Under the pieces are notes generated by a model that was given only the letters and a program-made list of their open reading frames with translations, did no database searches and was not told where the DNA came from. This document shows, piece by piece, positions 45,785 to 55,599 of a stretch of DNA of 64,000 nucleotides. The translations under genes were made by a program, and so were the position numbers. Within the stretch, counting starts at the first letter, position 1. Each line of letters starts with the position of its first letter. Origin of the DNA: Aphrophora alni (lineage: Eukaryota; Arthropoda; Insecta; Hemiptera; Aphrophoridae); NCBI GenBank assembly GCA_963513935.1, contig OY740771.1, positions 18,955,349 to 19,019,348 of the forward strand, read 5' to 3'.

Positions 45785-46422
45785 CAGTGTGAGTCAAAAG
45801 TATGGATACACCCTGTTAAATTTTAAATGGATAAAGATAGAAAAATGAAAGTCAGGACACCTTTCTAGGAAATAAAAGTGAACGTTTTAGTCACTATTAC
45901 AACTTTGCCCATTTCCCCAAAATGGGATTTTTGGGGGGAAGCTCAAAAGTTTTAAATATAAAGACCCATAAAGTGACACATCATTTTAAAGTCCTTGATA
46001 AAAGAAGAAGAAGAACAGTGGAAACTAGAGCTTTCTATCTCAACCCAGTACAAAATGGCAGCTCATTGGTTGTCTATTGGGGTTATTTACCACCTGAATG
46101 TGGATGTTCATATTTTGCCTCAATGAAGTTTTACTTAATTTCAATGAGCTGCCATTTTGTACTGGGTTGAGATAGAAAGCTCTGGTTTCCACTGTTCTTC
46201 TTCTTTAATCAAGGACTTTAAAATGAGGCGTCACTTAATGGGTCTTTATATTTAAAAATTTTGAGCTGCCCCCCAAAAATCCCATTTTGGGGAAATGGGC
46301 AAAGTTGTAATAGTGACTAAAAAGTTCACTTTTATTTCCTAGAAAGGTGTTCTGAGTTTCATTTTTCTATCTTTATCCATTTAAAATTTAAAAGGGTGTA
46401 TCCATACTTTTGACTCACACTG
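45785..46422. mobile_element. Tc1/mariner-type MITE with about 280-bp arms and TA duplication
   Basis: The element starts CAGTGTGAGTCAAAAGTATG at 45785 and ends with its reverse complement at 46422, flanked by TA on both sides. The arms (about 45785-46068 and 46142-46422) are inverted copies differing at only scattered positions. The spacer is about 73 bp. The terminus and the TA target are those of Tc1/mariner elements. No transposase. A plus frame of 82 codons at 45922-46170 crosses one arm and the spacer and is not a gene. A transcript across it would form a very long hairpin. Confidence 0.9.
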
Positions 46423-47429
46423 TATAAGTAATAAGGATATTAAAATGCTATTTCATTACTGACGTACAAGCGAGGAGAAGAGAGAAATTCGGACGGAACG
46501 TCTATACAGCTAACGGGAGCAATGAACCAAAAATGGAGGGCGAGCATACCTAGACTTTATAAAGCCCTAAATACAGTTAGGTTTGTTTTAGAAACTATAG
46601 GTATTTATGCAAATGCAATCCATATGTGGTATATACTTGATAAACAAAAGATTAAATAATTAATATTTTTGTTTTAAATTTATGGTTGTTAAAAAAACAA
46701 AACAAAAAACCTTTATTGCTTAATTGCAATAAGAAGTAAACTATAAAAGTTTAAAGTATATAAAATGAGGATAAAAATCTTCACAACCTACTTCGCGAAA
46801 AATGAAGTTTCAATCTTGGTCTGTTGACTAGTATCTCCAATAATTTTTTAAAATCAAAATGAATTGATTTCCAGATATGACACAATTACGCTTATATGAA
46901 AAATATCATAAATCTCCAAACTATTTTGTACAGCTTAGTGTATAGACAATAGACACATTTGGAGTAACATTTTTATGTCAAAAAAGATATTCGCTATAAT
47001 TTCGTAAGATTTATTTGCCCATCGAATCTTTCTACTTGGAACGTGTATGTGAGAAATCCTAGTAGAGAATATTTTAAACATAATGTTTTATCCTTTCACG
47101 GTTTAATTATTTCTAATCAGACATAACCTAAAATAATATTCAAGCATAGCTTTAATGACATTTCACACACCAGTTCTTTCAGGCAGATTATTTATGAGGC
47201 TAAAGTTTTCCGAAAGCGCTTCGAAATAACTGAAGTGGAAAATTAACTTTAAAACCATAACTCAGAAAATATGGTTTATATTGCTTTGAAGCTATAAATA
47301 AAATTATGACGGATCATTTTTGTGTATAAGGTAAATATTTGGAAAACGGATTGGATTTCTCCATTAAGAATAAGTTGCACAATATTAAAAATAAACGCTG
47401 TAAAAAAATGCACAAATTTTCTCTCAGCC
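46423..47429. other. AT-rich stretch without recognised features
   Basis: No gene or transposon end recognised. The 46450-46580 segment is somewhat GC-richer. Confidence 0.45.
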
Positions 47430-48090
47430 ATCGTCGCCAAAAATGTTATTTCGGCAGTTGTCAGTCAAAAATTGAAAACGAACCATGGATGTTGTTTAAA
47501 AAAAAACATATTGATATATTTAAAAAAGAGCCTAAAATCCCTTAGTTTGTTTCATAAACAACGGTCAAAGTTCATTTTAATTTTTTGCCATTTATTCTTA
47601 AAGGAGAATATTGTTTACTTGTGTTTTTATACACGAATTTGAATAGTTAATCTTCACATTTCAAAAAAATTTGAACGAAATCGTTAGAAATGATTTTGAG
47701 AAATGACGCCTTTTATAACAACCCCTTTACTGATTAATTTTTTTACCGGTAACTCACGAACGAGCGTTTTGTTGAGATGTTCCCAATAGGTTTTGTTTCT
47801 GTCTACAAAGGTGAAATTTAATCAAAATCTTTAGAGCGGATTTTGATAAAAATCTTAATTTTTTGCTTTTTTTCTTATGGGAACTACCCACAAATTTTGA
47901 GTTATCCAAAAATGAAAAAAAAACCTTCTGAGATATGGCTAAAATATCCCACACATAAAATTAATTAAAATCTGTTCAAGCGTTTGTACTTAAAAGCACT
48001 AAACACAACAAACAACAGAAGACAGAGGACAAACGACATACAACTGTCAGACAGACATAATTCCAAAACCATTTTTTTTACAACTGGGGA
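47430..48090 (-). repeat. Interspersed family A, copy A4 (reverse orientation)
   Basis: On the minus strand the family A order appears: TTTTGGAATTATGTCTGTCT, ATATTTTAGCCATATCTCAG, AACTCAAAATTTGTGGGTAG, TCGTGAGTTACCGGTAA, CATTTCTCAAAATCATT, TGAACTTTGACCGTTGTTTA and ACTGCCGAAATAACATTTTT. It is nearly full length but diverged. Two short plus frames near 47322-47642 are incidental. Confidence 0.75.
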
Positions 48091-48479
48091 CCTTAATCTG
48101 TATAAGACTCCCCGTTGATTTAACCCGTCTATTCTACAGGAAAGTTATAATGTGTTCACACATATTTTTTCTCTTGTAGGTTCTATAATAGCTACAAGTT
48201 TTATCCACCATTAAAATCTTTAGGCTATTCAACATTTTTGGTAGAAAAAGCTATATACGCGTATAAGAATCAGAAATAAAAATAAAAATCTCTTTAGTAG
48301 TAGACATTTTGTGTGGATTAGAGTCATTTTCGACAGGTAAGTTAAATTACAGTATTTGCTGAATATGTTTCTTTCTCAGAAATAAAAGCCAGCAAATTTC
48401 AAAATTGCAAACGTGTGAAACAGTTCTTCCATAATATCTTCTTATACTTACATTCTGCATTATCCTACAAATCCATTTT

Positions 48480-48895
48480 GTGCAGTTTGTTTGAAACTAG
48501 ATTAGATTGTTGGGGTATCAAGACTCATGATCGTTGTACGTCAACCTAAGCATATTGTACACGCCAAGGACCTACTAGCAAGCCAATGCCTGAGCTTTCA
48601 ATGAGTTTTCGCCCGGTGCTAGCATCAGAATCATTACCTGCTTGTGAATCCCCGAATATGACCCTTCTTCTAGCCTAAAGTCTTCCTGATTCTAGTATAA
48701 TATGTTTAGCAGACTGTTTACATAGCCCACATACGGGCACATTATTGATGATCCGGAGTGTTAGCAAATGTTCCTGAAGTGGTGGTGTCCAGTGAGTAAT
48801 GCTATAAATTGTTTAAGGAAAGCTATCCTGCTATGGGTCTTGCTTCGTCGAAAGTATCTTCCATTTCCGTACCTTAAGTAGGGTTATGCTGAAAA
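48480..48895 (-). pseudogene. C-terminal tail of a non-LTR retrotransposon ORF2, broken
   Basis: The minus strand gives HWTPPLQEHLLTLRIINN, VPVCGLCKQSAKHIILESGR and, after a stop, ARRRVIFGDSQAGND. The Cys-x2-Cys...His...(Cys lost) pattern and the LTGHxPLRxHL-like beginning match the zinc-binding tail after the RNase H domain in insect non-LTR elements. The final Cys is replaced by Ser and stops interrupt it. The rest of the element is absent. Confidence 0.5.
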
Positions 48896-48910
48896 GGTTT
48901 CTCCCAGACT

Positions 48911-49174
48911 TTATGTTACAGTAGTTGGTGTCCAAGCCTTTTTTACAGTGTGGCCGGCAGCACACCAAGTTTCATCCAAGTAGAAAATATTTTTTTGTTG
49001 CTCTCTATACTCCTTTATTTTGAGTAGGTATTGTCTTCTCCATTGCACTATGTCTTCCCTTTCAATAAGGATCGACCTGCGTTGCCTTTTCACAAACTTA
49101 AAGCCTAGATCGTTCATAAGTTTTCTCGTTGTAACAGCACTTACGTTTGGAAGATCGGCATCAGCGTTTTTCAT
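48911..49174 (-). pseudogene. Tc1/mariner-superfamily transposase fragment (first catalytic Asp region)
   Basis: An 87-codon frame includes VSAVTTRKLMNDLGFKFVKR followed by QRRSILIEREDIVQWRRQYL, then IFYLDETWCAAGHTVKKAW. The YLDETW(V/C)xAGHT segment is a hallmark of a group of insect DDE transposases of the Tc1/mariner type, and its Asp is the first acid of the catalytic triad. The frame ends just after it, so the other two acids are missing. Upstream sequence to about 49.5 kb might contain the HTH part but I could not trace it reliably. Non-functional fragment. Confidence 0.65.
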
Positions 49175-49568
49175 TGCAGGGATCTAACACAATTAAATAG
49201 ATACAATGAAGGAAAATGTCACTTGGCCATTTTACATGTTTTGCGACAGTTAATGTGAGCGCAGAATGTGCGACGTGAGCGACGGAGCGTGGCGCCGACT
49301 CAAGTAAGCGTCTGCAATTTTCGGATAGGCCAGAGCTCAGGGGACTTCTTTACTCTCGCGGACAGTAGTCTTCAGAATGCACGTCTTCAATTCGGTTATA
49401 AACTTGTTTTCTTCACCTAATGGCTTAAAGGTAGCAATAATTGTCTCCAGCCAACGTTTTGTTGTATCGTTGAGGCAGGAAAGACGGGAGCTCCTTTTTC
49501 TATGTATCTTCGTGAGAATGATGGAAAAGCTCCATCCTCCATGAGTTGATACAATATTTCCTTACAGT
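49175..49568. other. GC-richer stretch, unassigned
   Basis: Contains GAGCGCAGAATGTGCGACG and related CG-containing words near 49260-49300, and exon-like minus-strand composition near 49450-49540, but no frame gives a recognisable product. It may be a 5' part of the transposase element. Confidence 0.3.
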
Positions 49569-49760
49569 TGGTAGCAGAGCGTGGTTACGATCCAAGGACC
49601 TCTGGGTTAGCACACATCCAATTTATGTTAAATTCCTGATTAATTAATTCCTCCTTTCATTAACACCCAAGTCGATGGAGTAATATTTTAAAGATGGAAG
49701 CAGAGCGTGGTTATGATAAACGGATCTCTGAGTTACGGGCCAAGCACGCTTCCAAATTAT
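49569..49760 (-). repeat. Tandem pair of tRNA-Met-derived segments, one with a CCA end
   Basis: TGGTAGCAGAGCGTGGTTAC at 49569 is the reverse complement of a tRNA-Met 3' end including the non-templated CCA. The match continues through the T arm, variable loop and part of the anticodon arm (GACCTCTGGGTTA). A second copy at about 49695-49753 (GCAGAGCGTGGTTATGATAA..., then GGGCCAAGCACGCTTCC) extends to the D arm, with anticodon position CGT instead of CAT. Spacers after both copies are alike (ATGTTAAATxCCTxATTAATTAAT), giving a period of about 126 bp. Either tRNA-derived SINE dimers or retro-copies; not functional tRNA genes. Confidence 0.65.
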
Positions 49761-49820
49761 GTTAAATCCCTAATTAATTAATTAATTCTCATCATTACTA
49801 ACATACAAGTCGATGCACTA

Positions 49821-49821
<1 letters not shown>

Positions 49822-49869
<48 letters not shown>
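49822..49869. repeat. (ATT)n microsatellite
   Basis: About 16 uninterrupted ATT units followed by a T run. Confidence 0.97.
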
Positions 49870-50826
49870 TTTTTTTTGACATTTGATCTCACGATGCTGG
49901 GCCAACACCGTAACTAGCAAACAAAAAAAATATTACAAACTGAACTTAAAATTAACTACCTTAGTTTGTATTAATATTAATTAAATTGTGATCATACGTA
50001 TTGGAAGGCGCTTGACAAACAAAGGAGTGTTTTCAAAATAAAATATTCTTCTTTCCTGTTTGTCATATAACGACGTGAATTGAAAATAAAGAATGACGAG
50101 CATTTCCTTCGAGAACTGTTTAACGCTGTTTTATTTATAAAAGAAGCAATAAATAAAAGCTGATATCGTTTGAAACAAATAAAATGTAAGCTCAAAGGAG
50201 CAAAGGAAATTATTTTGGTTGAACATATTTGTAATATTTTTATATCGGTAACCACAGCATGTCTGGCAATGTGTAATATTATAGAGACATTTAGTAGTGG
50301 TTCTTGTGAGCAATAAACCTCGTTCTATACGACGTTTCGGGTGTATAAATCAACTTCATTTATCAAACGATATATCTTGAATAAAAAATGAAAAACAGCA
50401 ATATTTAGTAGCTTAGCACCATGTTTGGAAACTAAAGTAAATCTATAACATAAGAAACGAACCTAGGCTCAAACACGTAACTGCACTATATATATAAAAA
50501 ATACATAATTAGTTGATTTGCAACCTTCTAACGCTTTACCAATGACTAATGAGTATATAAGCTCCTGGAGGAGAGGAAATGGGGGTCAATCGTTCGACAG
50601 AAGATTGGGCTGAGGCAGAGACCCTGCCGGACGGGGGAAACCAAGTTGATTACTGAAGACTATACAGGATCACGATTGCTCAACTAATAGAAGGTGAGTA
50701 AGTCTCATATCTAAAGAAATTTAGTGGATCATTGGAAGCCATTTTGAATTTATAAATTATCATCATTCGGACGGCTCTGAATTGAAGGCTTTGAATATTA
50801 TATTGATGGATTTCATATTTTATTAC
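49870..50826. other. AT-rich stretch without recognised features
   Basis: GATGCTGGGCCAACACCGTA near 49895 resembles the tRNA-like part of a SINE, continuing the SINE-like cluster. No gene is recognisable; minus frames of 60-87 codons near 49992-50313 have no motif. Confidence 0.4.
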
Positions 50827-50838
50827 ATGTATTTATGA
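50827..50838. repeat. Left 12-bp target-site duplication of the jockey insertion
   Basis: ATGTATTTATGA, identical to 51781-51792. It directly adjoins the A-rich 3' end of the minus-strand element. Confidence 0.85.
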
Positions 50839-51780
50839 TTTTTTTATTTTTTTTCATCATCAACAATTTGATATATTTATATTACAACTAAGTACAAATT
50901 TATCAAGTAATTTATCTTTCGCAATATAAAACCAGTAGCTCGTGAAAATTCTTCCAGGATCTGCACTCATTAGACAGATCAACTCGTCATTGACACATTA
51001 AGTCACAAGGTTTTGTCCTCTTCAGTCTGCGATGATCCTGACTAGCACTGAGGAGCGGCAACACTTCTACATTTATATGAGTCGATAGTCTCTTGTTATG
51101 CTTTATGGCACATGTTTTAATCTCTTCTACAACGGTAGGAATTCCCAAGTCACGATGAATGTTCCTTACATACCAACGTGAATTGCAGATGCTGCCCAGT
51201 ACTTTATTTTGGAAGGTTTGTATCATCTTGATATTTGTTTTCTTGGTACAACCCCACATTTGTATTCCATATGACCAGACAGGTTTAATTACTTGCTTAT
51301 ATAATAGCAACTTATTATGCAAAGAAAGTTGTGACTGTCTTCCCATCAACCATTGCATTTTCTTGAATTTGATGTTTAATTCCTTCTTTTTCTTTTTTAC
51401 ATGTTCTTTCCATCTAAGTTTTGCATCCAAGGTCATGCCAAGGTATTTTGCCGAATTTTCATATGGGATTCTCTGCGAGTTGATGGTAATTGCGGCTGGG
51501 ACAACTTTAAGGTTCGTAAAATCAACATGTATTGACTTGCCCTCATTCAATTTGATCCTCCATTTCTTTGAACACCGAACAATCTCATCAATGGAGTTTT
51601 GCAACTTATTGTTTGCGTCCTCCACGTTCTTAGCAACCGCCATTACAGCTGTATCATCAGCAAATGTAGCTCTTATGGTATTCTCCAACTCTGGCATGTC
51701 CCGCGTGTAAAATAAGTACAGTAACGGGCCCAGAACGCTTCCCTGGGGTACTCCAGCATGTATATCTTTGAGCTCAGAGT
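50839..51780 (-). mobile_element. 5'-truncated jockey-like non-LTR retrotransposon
   Basis: A 942-bp insertion on the minus strand. It begins at 51780 in the middle of the RT domain (YSELKDIHAGVPQG...), ends with an A-rich tail (A8TA7-like, 50839-50860), and is flanked by the same 12 bases on both sides. This is the classic product of target-primed reverse transcription with early termination. About 130 bp of 3' UTR follow the ORF. Confidence 0.9.
50987..51780 (-). pseudogene. Reverse transcriptase C-terminal half (jockey clade)
   Basis: About 264 intact codons run from the truncation point to the stop at 50987. Counting from the upstream in-frame ATG at 51868 (293 codons, the first 29 or so being flanking DNA), GVPQG is at residues 39-43, FADD (two catalytic Asp of the palm) at 69-72, KYLG at 141-144, and the thumb motif YGIQMWG at 200-206. 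The end RLKRTKPCDL looks like a natural C-terminus. The fingers, motif A with the first catalytic Asp, the endonuclease and ORF1 are missing, so no active enzyme can be made. The frame itself is unbroken, which suggests a fairly young insertion. The overlapping 183-codon plus frame is a shadow. Confidence 0.9.
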
Positions 51781-51792
51781 ATGTATTTATGA
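51781..51792. repeat. Right 12-bp target-site duplication of the jockey insertion
   Basis: ATGTATTTATGA, identical to 50827-50838. Confidence 0.85.
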
Positions 51793-51837
51793 ATGTTAAA
51801 ATATTAATGGATGATGATTTAAAACAATATAAACAGA

Positions 51838-52365
51838 TATACAGAGTGTTCAGAAAATGTTGCGCCATACTTTAAGTGGTGGTTAAATCGTTCAAAATAA
51901 ATAAAACAGTTCCTGTAACATTTTGTCGGGAGACGCTTCGTTTTCCATCCGTCGGCCAATTTTTATTTATTTATTGTTTTTGTGAAAAATAATTATAGTT
52001 TTTGAAATTACAGTATTAAGATTTTGATTCGAAATTTTGTATACATTTTTTTAATGAAACGGTTTATCAGCCTACCAAGAAGTCAAAGTTTATCTTATAT
52101 TAGTGACTGTTTGAAATTTATTAAATTGAATTGACTAAATCATTAACTTTACTAAAAATGGAAACGGCCACCATTTTGAAAATTTACGAGATATCATTTT
52201 TAGCACAGAAACGTTGATTTTAAAATTATTTTTTAACCTGTTAACTGATTTTTTCCCCCCTAAGATTTCATAGACCTAAAAGTAACAGTACATTAAACTA
52301 CTACAGTAGGCACTGGCACACCAATCACATAGAGATATGGTTGAGTTGTTTCTGATTGTGATTGT
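51838..52365. other. Possible DNA-element end and AT-rich DNA
   Basis: ATACAGAGTGTTCAGAAAAT near 51838 resembles the CAGGGTGTTC-type terminus of dispersed insect DNA elements. No opposite end found. No gene. Confidence 0.3.
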
Positions 52366-52381
52366 CAGTGGCGTAACTAGG
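52366..52381 (+). repeat. hAT-type terminus-like sequence
   Basis: CAGTGGCGTAACTAGG matches the widespread CAGTGGCGTAGCTAGG-type terminal repeat of hAT elements. The matching opposite terminus was not found, so only an element end is suggested. Confidence 0.35.
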
Positions 52382-52757
52382 TTATTGGCGTCCTGGAGCA
52401 GTTTTAACCTAGCCACCCCTTCCCTTCATTCACTGAGAACTAAATCCATTCGTTGGATTAACAAATGACGTCATGTTGGTTTTTGTAAACTTACTGTTAT
52501 TCCTTCAAACCTGTACTTATTTAATAGACCAGGAAGTTTTGTGAGTACAACTACTACAGTTTTAATTTTATTTCGACTTTTTAGGTGTCGTCGGGTAGGG
52601 CTCACTCTGAAGTTGTTTTTGCCTAAATTTTACAAAGATGGAACATAATGAAGGAAAAGTAGAAAAGGATGCAAGTTTTTACCATCCCTTCTAATATTGA
52701 GGAATTTATAAACATCTGTAATTAAAAACATTGTTTTATATTAATTAAATTAAATTG

Positions 52758-52931
52758 ATCTTATGGAAAAAAATATTAGTTTTTAAACTACACAAATGAA
52801 ATAATATCATATCAGCTGTTATTGATATAAACAAATTTAAAGCAAATTAAACAAATGCGTGGTTATTTGTTAAAGAAGTGTTGTTATTTGTGTTTTGATT
52901 TATTTAATAAAACAAATATATATTACTGATA

Positions 52932-52963
<32 letters not shown>

Positions 52964-53450
52964 TACTTTAATAAAACAAATATACTGATATACATACATA
53001 TATATATCTCAATTCGTTTTGACTGGCTTATACAATGTTTTAAAATGAGGTTTTTTTAAAGAATTTGCAATTTTTTTTTTTTGGTTTTTTAAGTTTATTG
53101 AACTGTTTTTCATTGTACTTTTAATAGTAACAATGCCTCCAATCAGAGGGAACAGAAACTTAAACCCAAGAAGTGTTTATCACCGCAACTTGATGAGTAA
53201 CGAAAATTGATTCGTATAAACGAGCACTAAGGATGCCATTCGAAGTTATATCATTTAAAATTGGACCAATGAATGAACGCTTCTAATAAATTTACAACAG
53301 TGTTTAAATTAAAAATTATATATATATATAACTTCTTCTTTTTATATATATGGTGTTTTTGATATGTTTTGTGTTATATATTCTTTGTTATATATATATA
53401 TATATACAAAATATACAAAATATTCCTTGATTTCGAGGAACAGGTACCCT
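52758..53450 (-). repeat. Interspersed family E, copy E2 (reverse orientation)
   Basis: The reverse complement aligns in order with 44104-44612: GGGTACCTGTTCCTC, GCGTTCATTCATTGGTCCAA, GTTTCTGTTCCCTCTGATTG, AAAAGTACAATGAAAAACAG, TTAACAAATAACCACGCATT and ATATCAATAACAGCTGATAT. The two copies differ by AT-dinucleotide expansions near 52940-52970 and 53310-53405, which are absent from E1. Confidence 0.8.
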
Positions 53451-54141
53451 TGTAAGCTTTAATTTAAACCTTTTGTTTTTCTTCTTTATAATCCCTAAAA
53501 TTAATTTTTGTTTATTGCTAGGATTAATTTATAAAATATCAAGAAATAATAATTATGACTCTTTGGCAACAATTAAATTATTAATAAATTAAATTAAATG
53601 TGATTTATAATTAATTGTGAAAACGATGAATTAATAGATCGATTACCGTTATGATATAAATGTAAAGATGTTTAGTTATAAAAGTTAGACAAAATAGTTA
53701 TCAGACAATCTTTTAAAATAGTGTTACCATAAACTTAAATTTAATATGAAGCTAAAATCCGCAGTAGTCAAGTAGAAAGCAATTATAGTCAACTAACAAT
53801 TAATTATAATTAACATCGGATGCATTTTAAATAATAGATGATACATTTTTTCTTGTAATTTAAAGGGAAAAACCTTTCAATCATTATTGCTTTATAAAAA
53901 GGAAGAGAAGAACATAAAATAAAGACGCCTAGCTCGGGAATACTAGAATAGCGTCAGAGACGGAAAAGAACAAGATTTGGTCAAAGGAGATTTGGTAAGA
54001 AAGATGAAGGAGAGGTATTTAACCAAAGAATACATGAAACAGTGTAGATCCAGCTATGAAACCCTTGAGGTTGCAACGCCTGTTCTAATATAGTGACCTC
54101 AGTATACAGTATATAGTGGCAATAAATATTATGTTTTACAA
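53451..54141. other. AT-rich stretch without recognised features
   Basis: No gene, terminus or array recognised. Confidence 0.5.
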
Positions 54142-54612
54142 GGTTGTTATATGGGTCAAAATAAAGAAAAAAGTTCCTATAAACACATATCAGGAAACTC
54201 CACTTTTACCAGCTATCCGTTATTTATTATTTTTTATTAATTTTATTATATATTATTATTTTTTAGTAAATAATTTATATCTCTAGAACTGCTCGTCCGT
54301 ATGAGTTGAAATTTTGTACGGTACTTATCAATATAAATAGATATTTTGAAAAAAAAAATCAACTTGTCCTAAGAAATCCTTTTCAAAATAGCGGTTTTTA
54401 AACATTGTAAATTGAAATAACCCATTTGAAGTTGTTTTCATTAAAATTTTTTAAATGGATTTTTGGAACAAGTTGATTATTTTCTGAAACTAGGTCTTTA
54501 TATTGGTAAGTACGTTGCAAAATTTCAACTCTATCGGTTAAGCCGTTCTAGAGATATAAATTATTTAGTTAAAAAAAAAAAAAAAATTGGCGGATAGCTG
54601 GTAAAAGTAGAG

Positions 54613-54667
<55 letters not shown>

Positions 54668-54707
54668 TATAGGAACTTTTTTCTTTATTTTGACCATATA
54701 ACCACCC
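54142..54707. mobile_element. Foldback MITE with long imperfect arms
   Basis: Left: GGTTGTTATATGGGTC, AAAATAAAGAAAAAAGTTCC, TTTTACCAGCTATCCG, AATTTATATCTCTAGAAC, GTTGAAATTTTGTACGGTAC. The right arm carries the reverse complements in mirror order, ending TGACCATATAACC. The arms are roughly 54142-54390 and 54455-54707, and an (AT)n run sits inside the right arm. No coding capacity. Superfamily and target duplication not resolved. Confidence 0.8.
54614..54664. repeat. (TA)n microsatellite
   Basis: 51 bp of uninterrupted alternating T and A in the right arm of the foldback MITE. The left arm has CACATATCAGG at the same place, so this is an expansion. Confidence 0.95.
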
Positions 54708-55159
54708 TCTGAATATTCTCCGCGCTCCCGAAGGAACCTAGCAGGACTATAGGCCTACCTCTTTCCATGTAGTCTTGGGTTAGATCCCTTTCCTGTCAGG
54801 TCTCTATTACGATTTACGCTATCGGCCTTTAATAAATAAGTGTATCCTTATTGTGGTAGACCTCAATGTTAAATGAATCACAAAAACACCATTTTCTTGT
54901 AAATCGAAACTTTCGTTGACTCCTATGTACTCTTTTTCAAAATTCCTAAACTAGGAGTTGTTACAACGTAGTATAAAGAATATAATATATAGAGTGTAGT
55001 ATGCGAGGTGTCAAAAATTGTTGTTGAGCTATTTGTAGTTTAGTGAAGATTAATGTTTCAAATTGAACTGATTCAGGTCTAGTATAATTGAAGGGGGGGA
55101 TGAACTTTGACCACCGTCTTTATTAGCTTGATTTTAATTAAATACAATCAGTCTAAAGA
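54708..55159. other. AT-rich DNA with a dispersed repeat fragment
   Basis: TAGTCTTGGGTTAGATCCCT near 54770 is shared with about 31468. No gene. Confidence 0.4.
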
Positions 55160-55296
55160 AGTGTTAATGGTACAAGCAGGGCAGGTGTGGACCCTATTTA
55201 AATACATAAATATTTGTTTAAAATACGGCAACTATTTTCACTTTTTCGCTGACAATTACCAAAATTACATTTTTAGTGACAAATAGTTTTTGTTGG
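55160..55296 (+). repeat. Interspersed family A, 3' end (A5)
   Basis: AATGGTACAAGCAGGGCAGG, GTGGACCCTATTTAAATACA, CGGCAACTATTTTCACTTTT, AATTACCAAAATTACATTTT and AAATAGTTTTTGTTGG match the 3' end of family A. It lies about 300 bp upstream of array 4. Confidence 0.75.
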
Positions 55297-55599
55297 TTTT
55301 TATATGGTTTCGTTGGATGGGTGAGCGAAATATTTTGTGCAAAGTTTTCGCATTATTTGTGCTGTTGAAATACAAACAAAACAAACCTCGGTTATCCATG
55401 ACGAAGCTTATTGTGTGCAGAATACAATTTGTGTTGCGACTGAAAGTACGCTTGTTAGTAGACGTATTGTGAAGGGGACATTTGTTATTTGTGAGAAATT
55501 GTCATCTATATTGTGTTTTCAATCGTATTTTTCCAATAATCCACTTTAGAAAATGAATATGTTTTGTCACTGAAATAATCAACTAATACTCTGGATTTA

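Noticed and set aside
45922..46170. An 82-codon ORF
   Set aside because: It runs through one arm and the spacer of the Tc1/mariner-type MITE.
49569..49590. Primer-binding site of an LTR retrotransposon
   Set aside because: The tRNA-Met match is longer than a primer-binding site, is tandemly repeated, and no LTRs were found around it.
49569..49760. Functional tRNA-Met genes on the minus strand
   Set aside because: Both copies are incomplete, one carries CCA, and the other has a CGT anticodon with broken stems.
51159..51710. A 183-codon plus-strand ORF
   Set aside because: It is antisense to the reverse transcriptase fragment and has no motif of its own.
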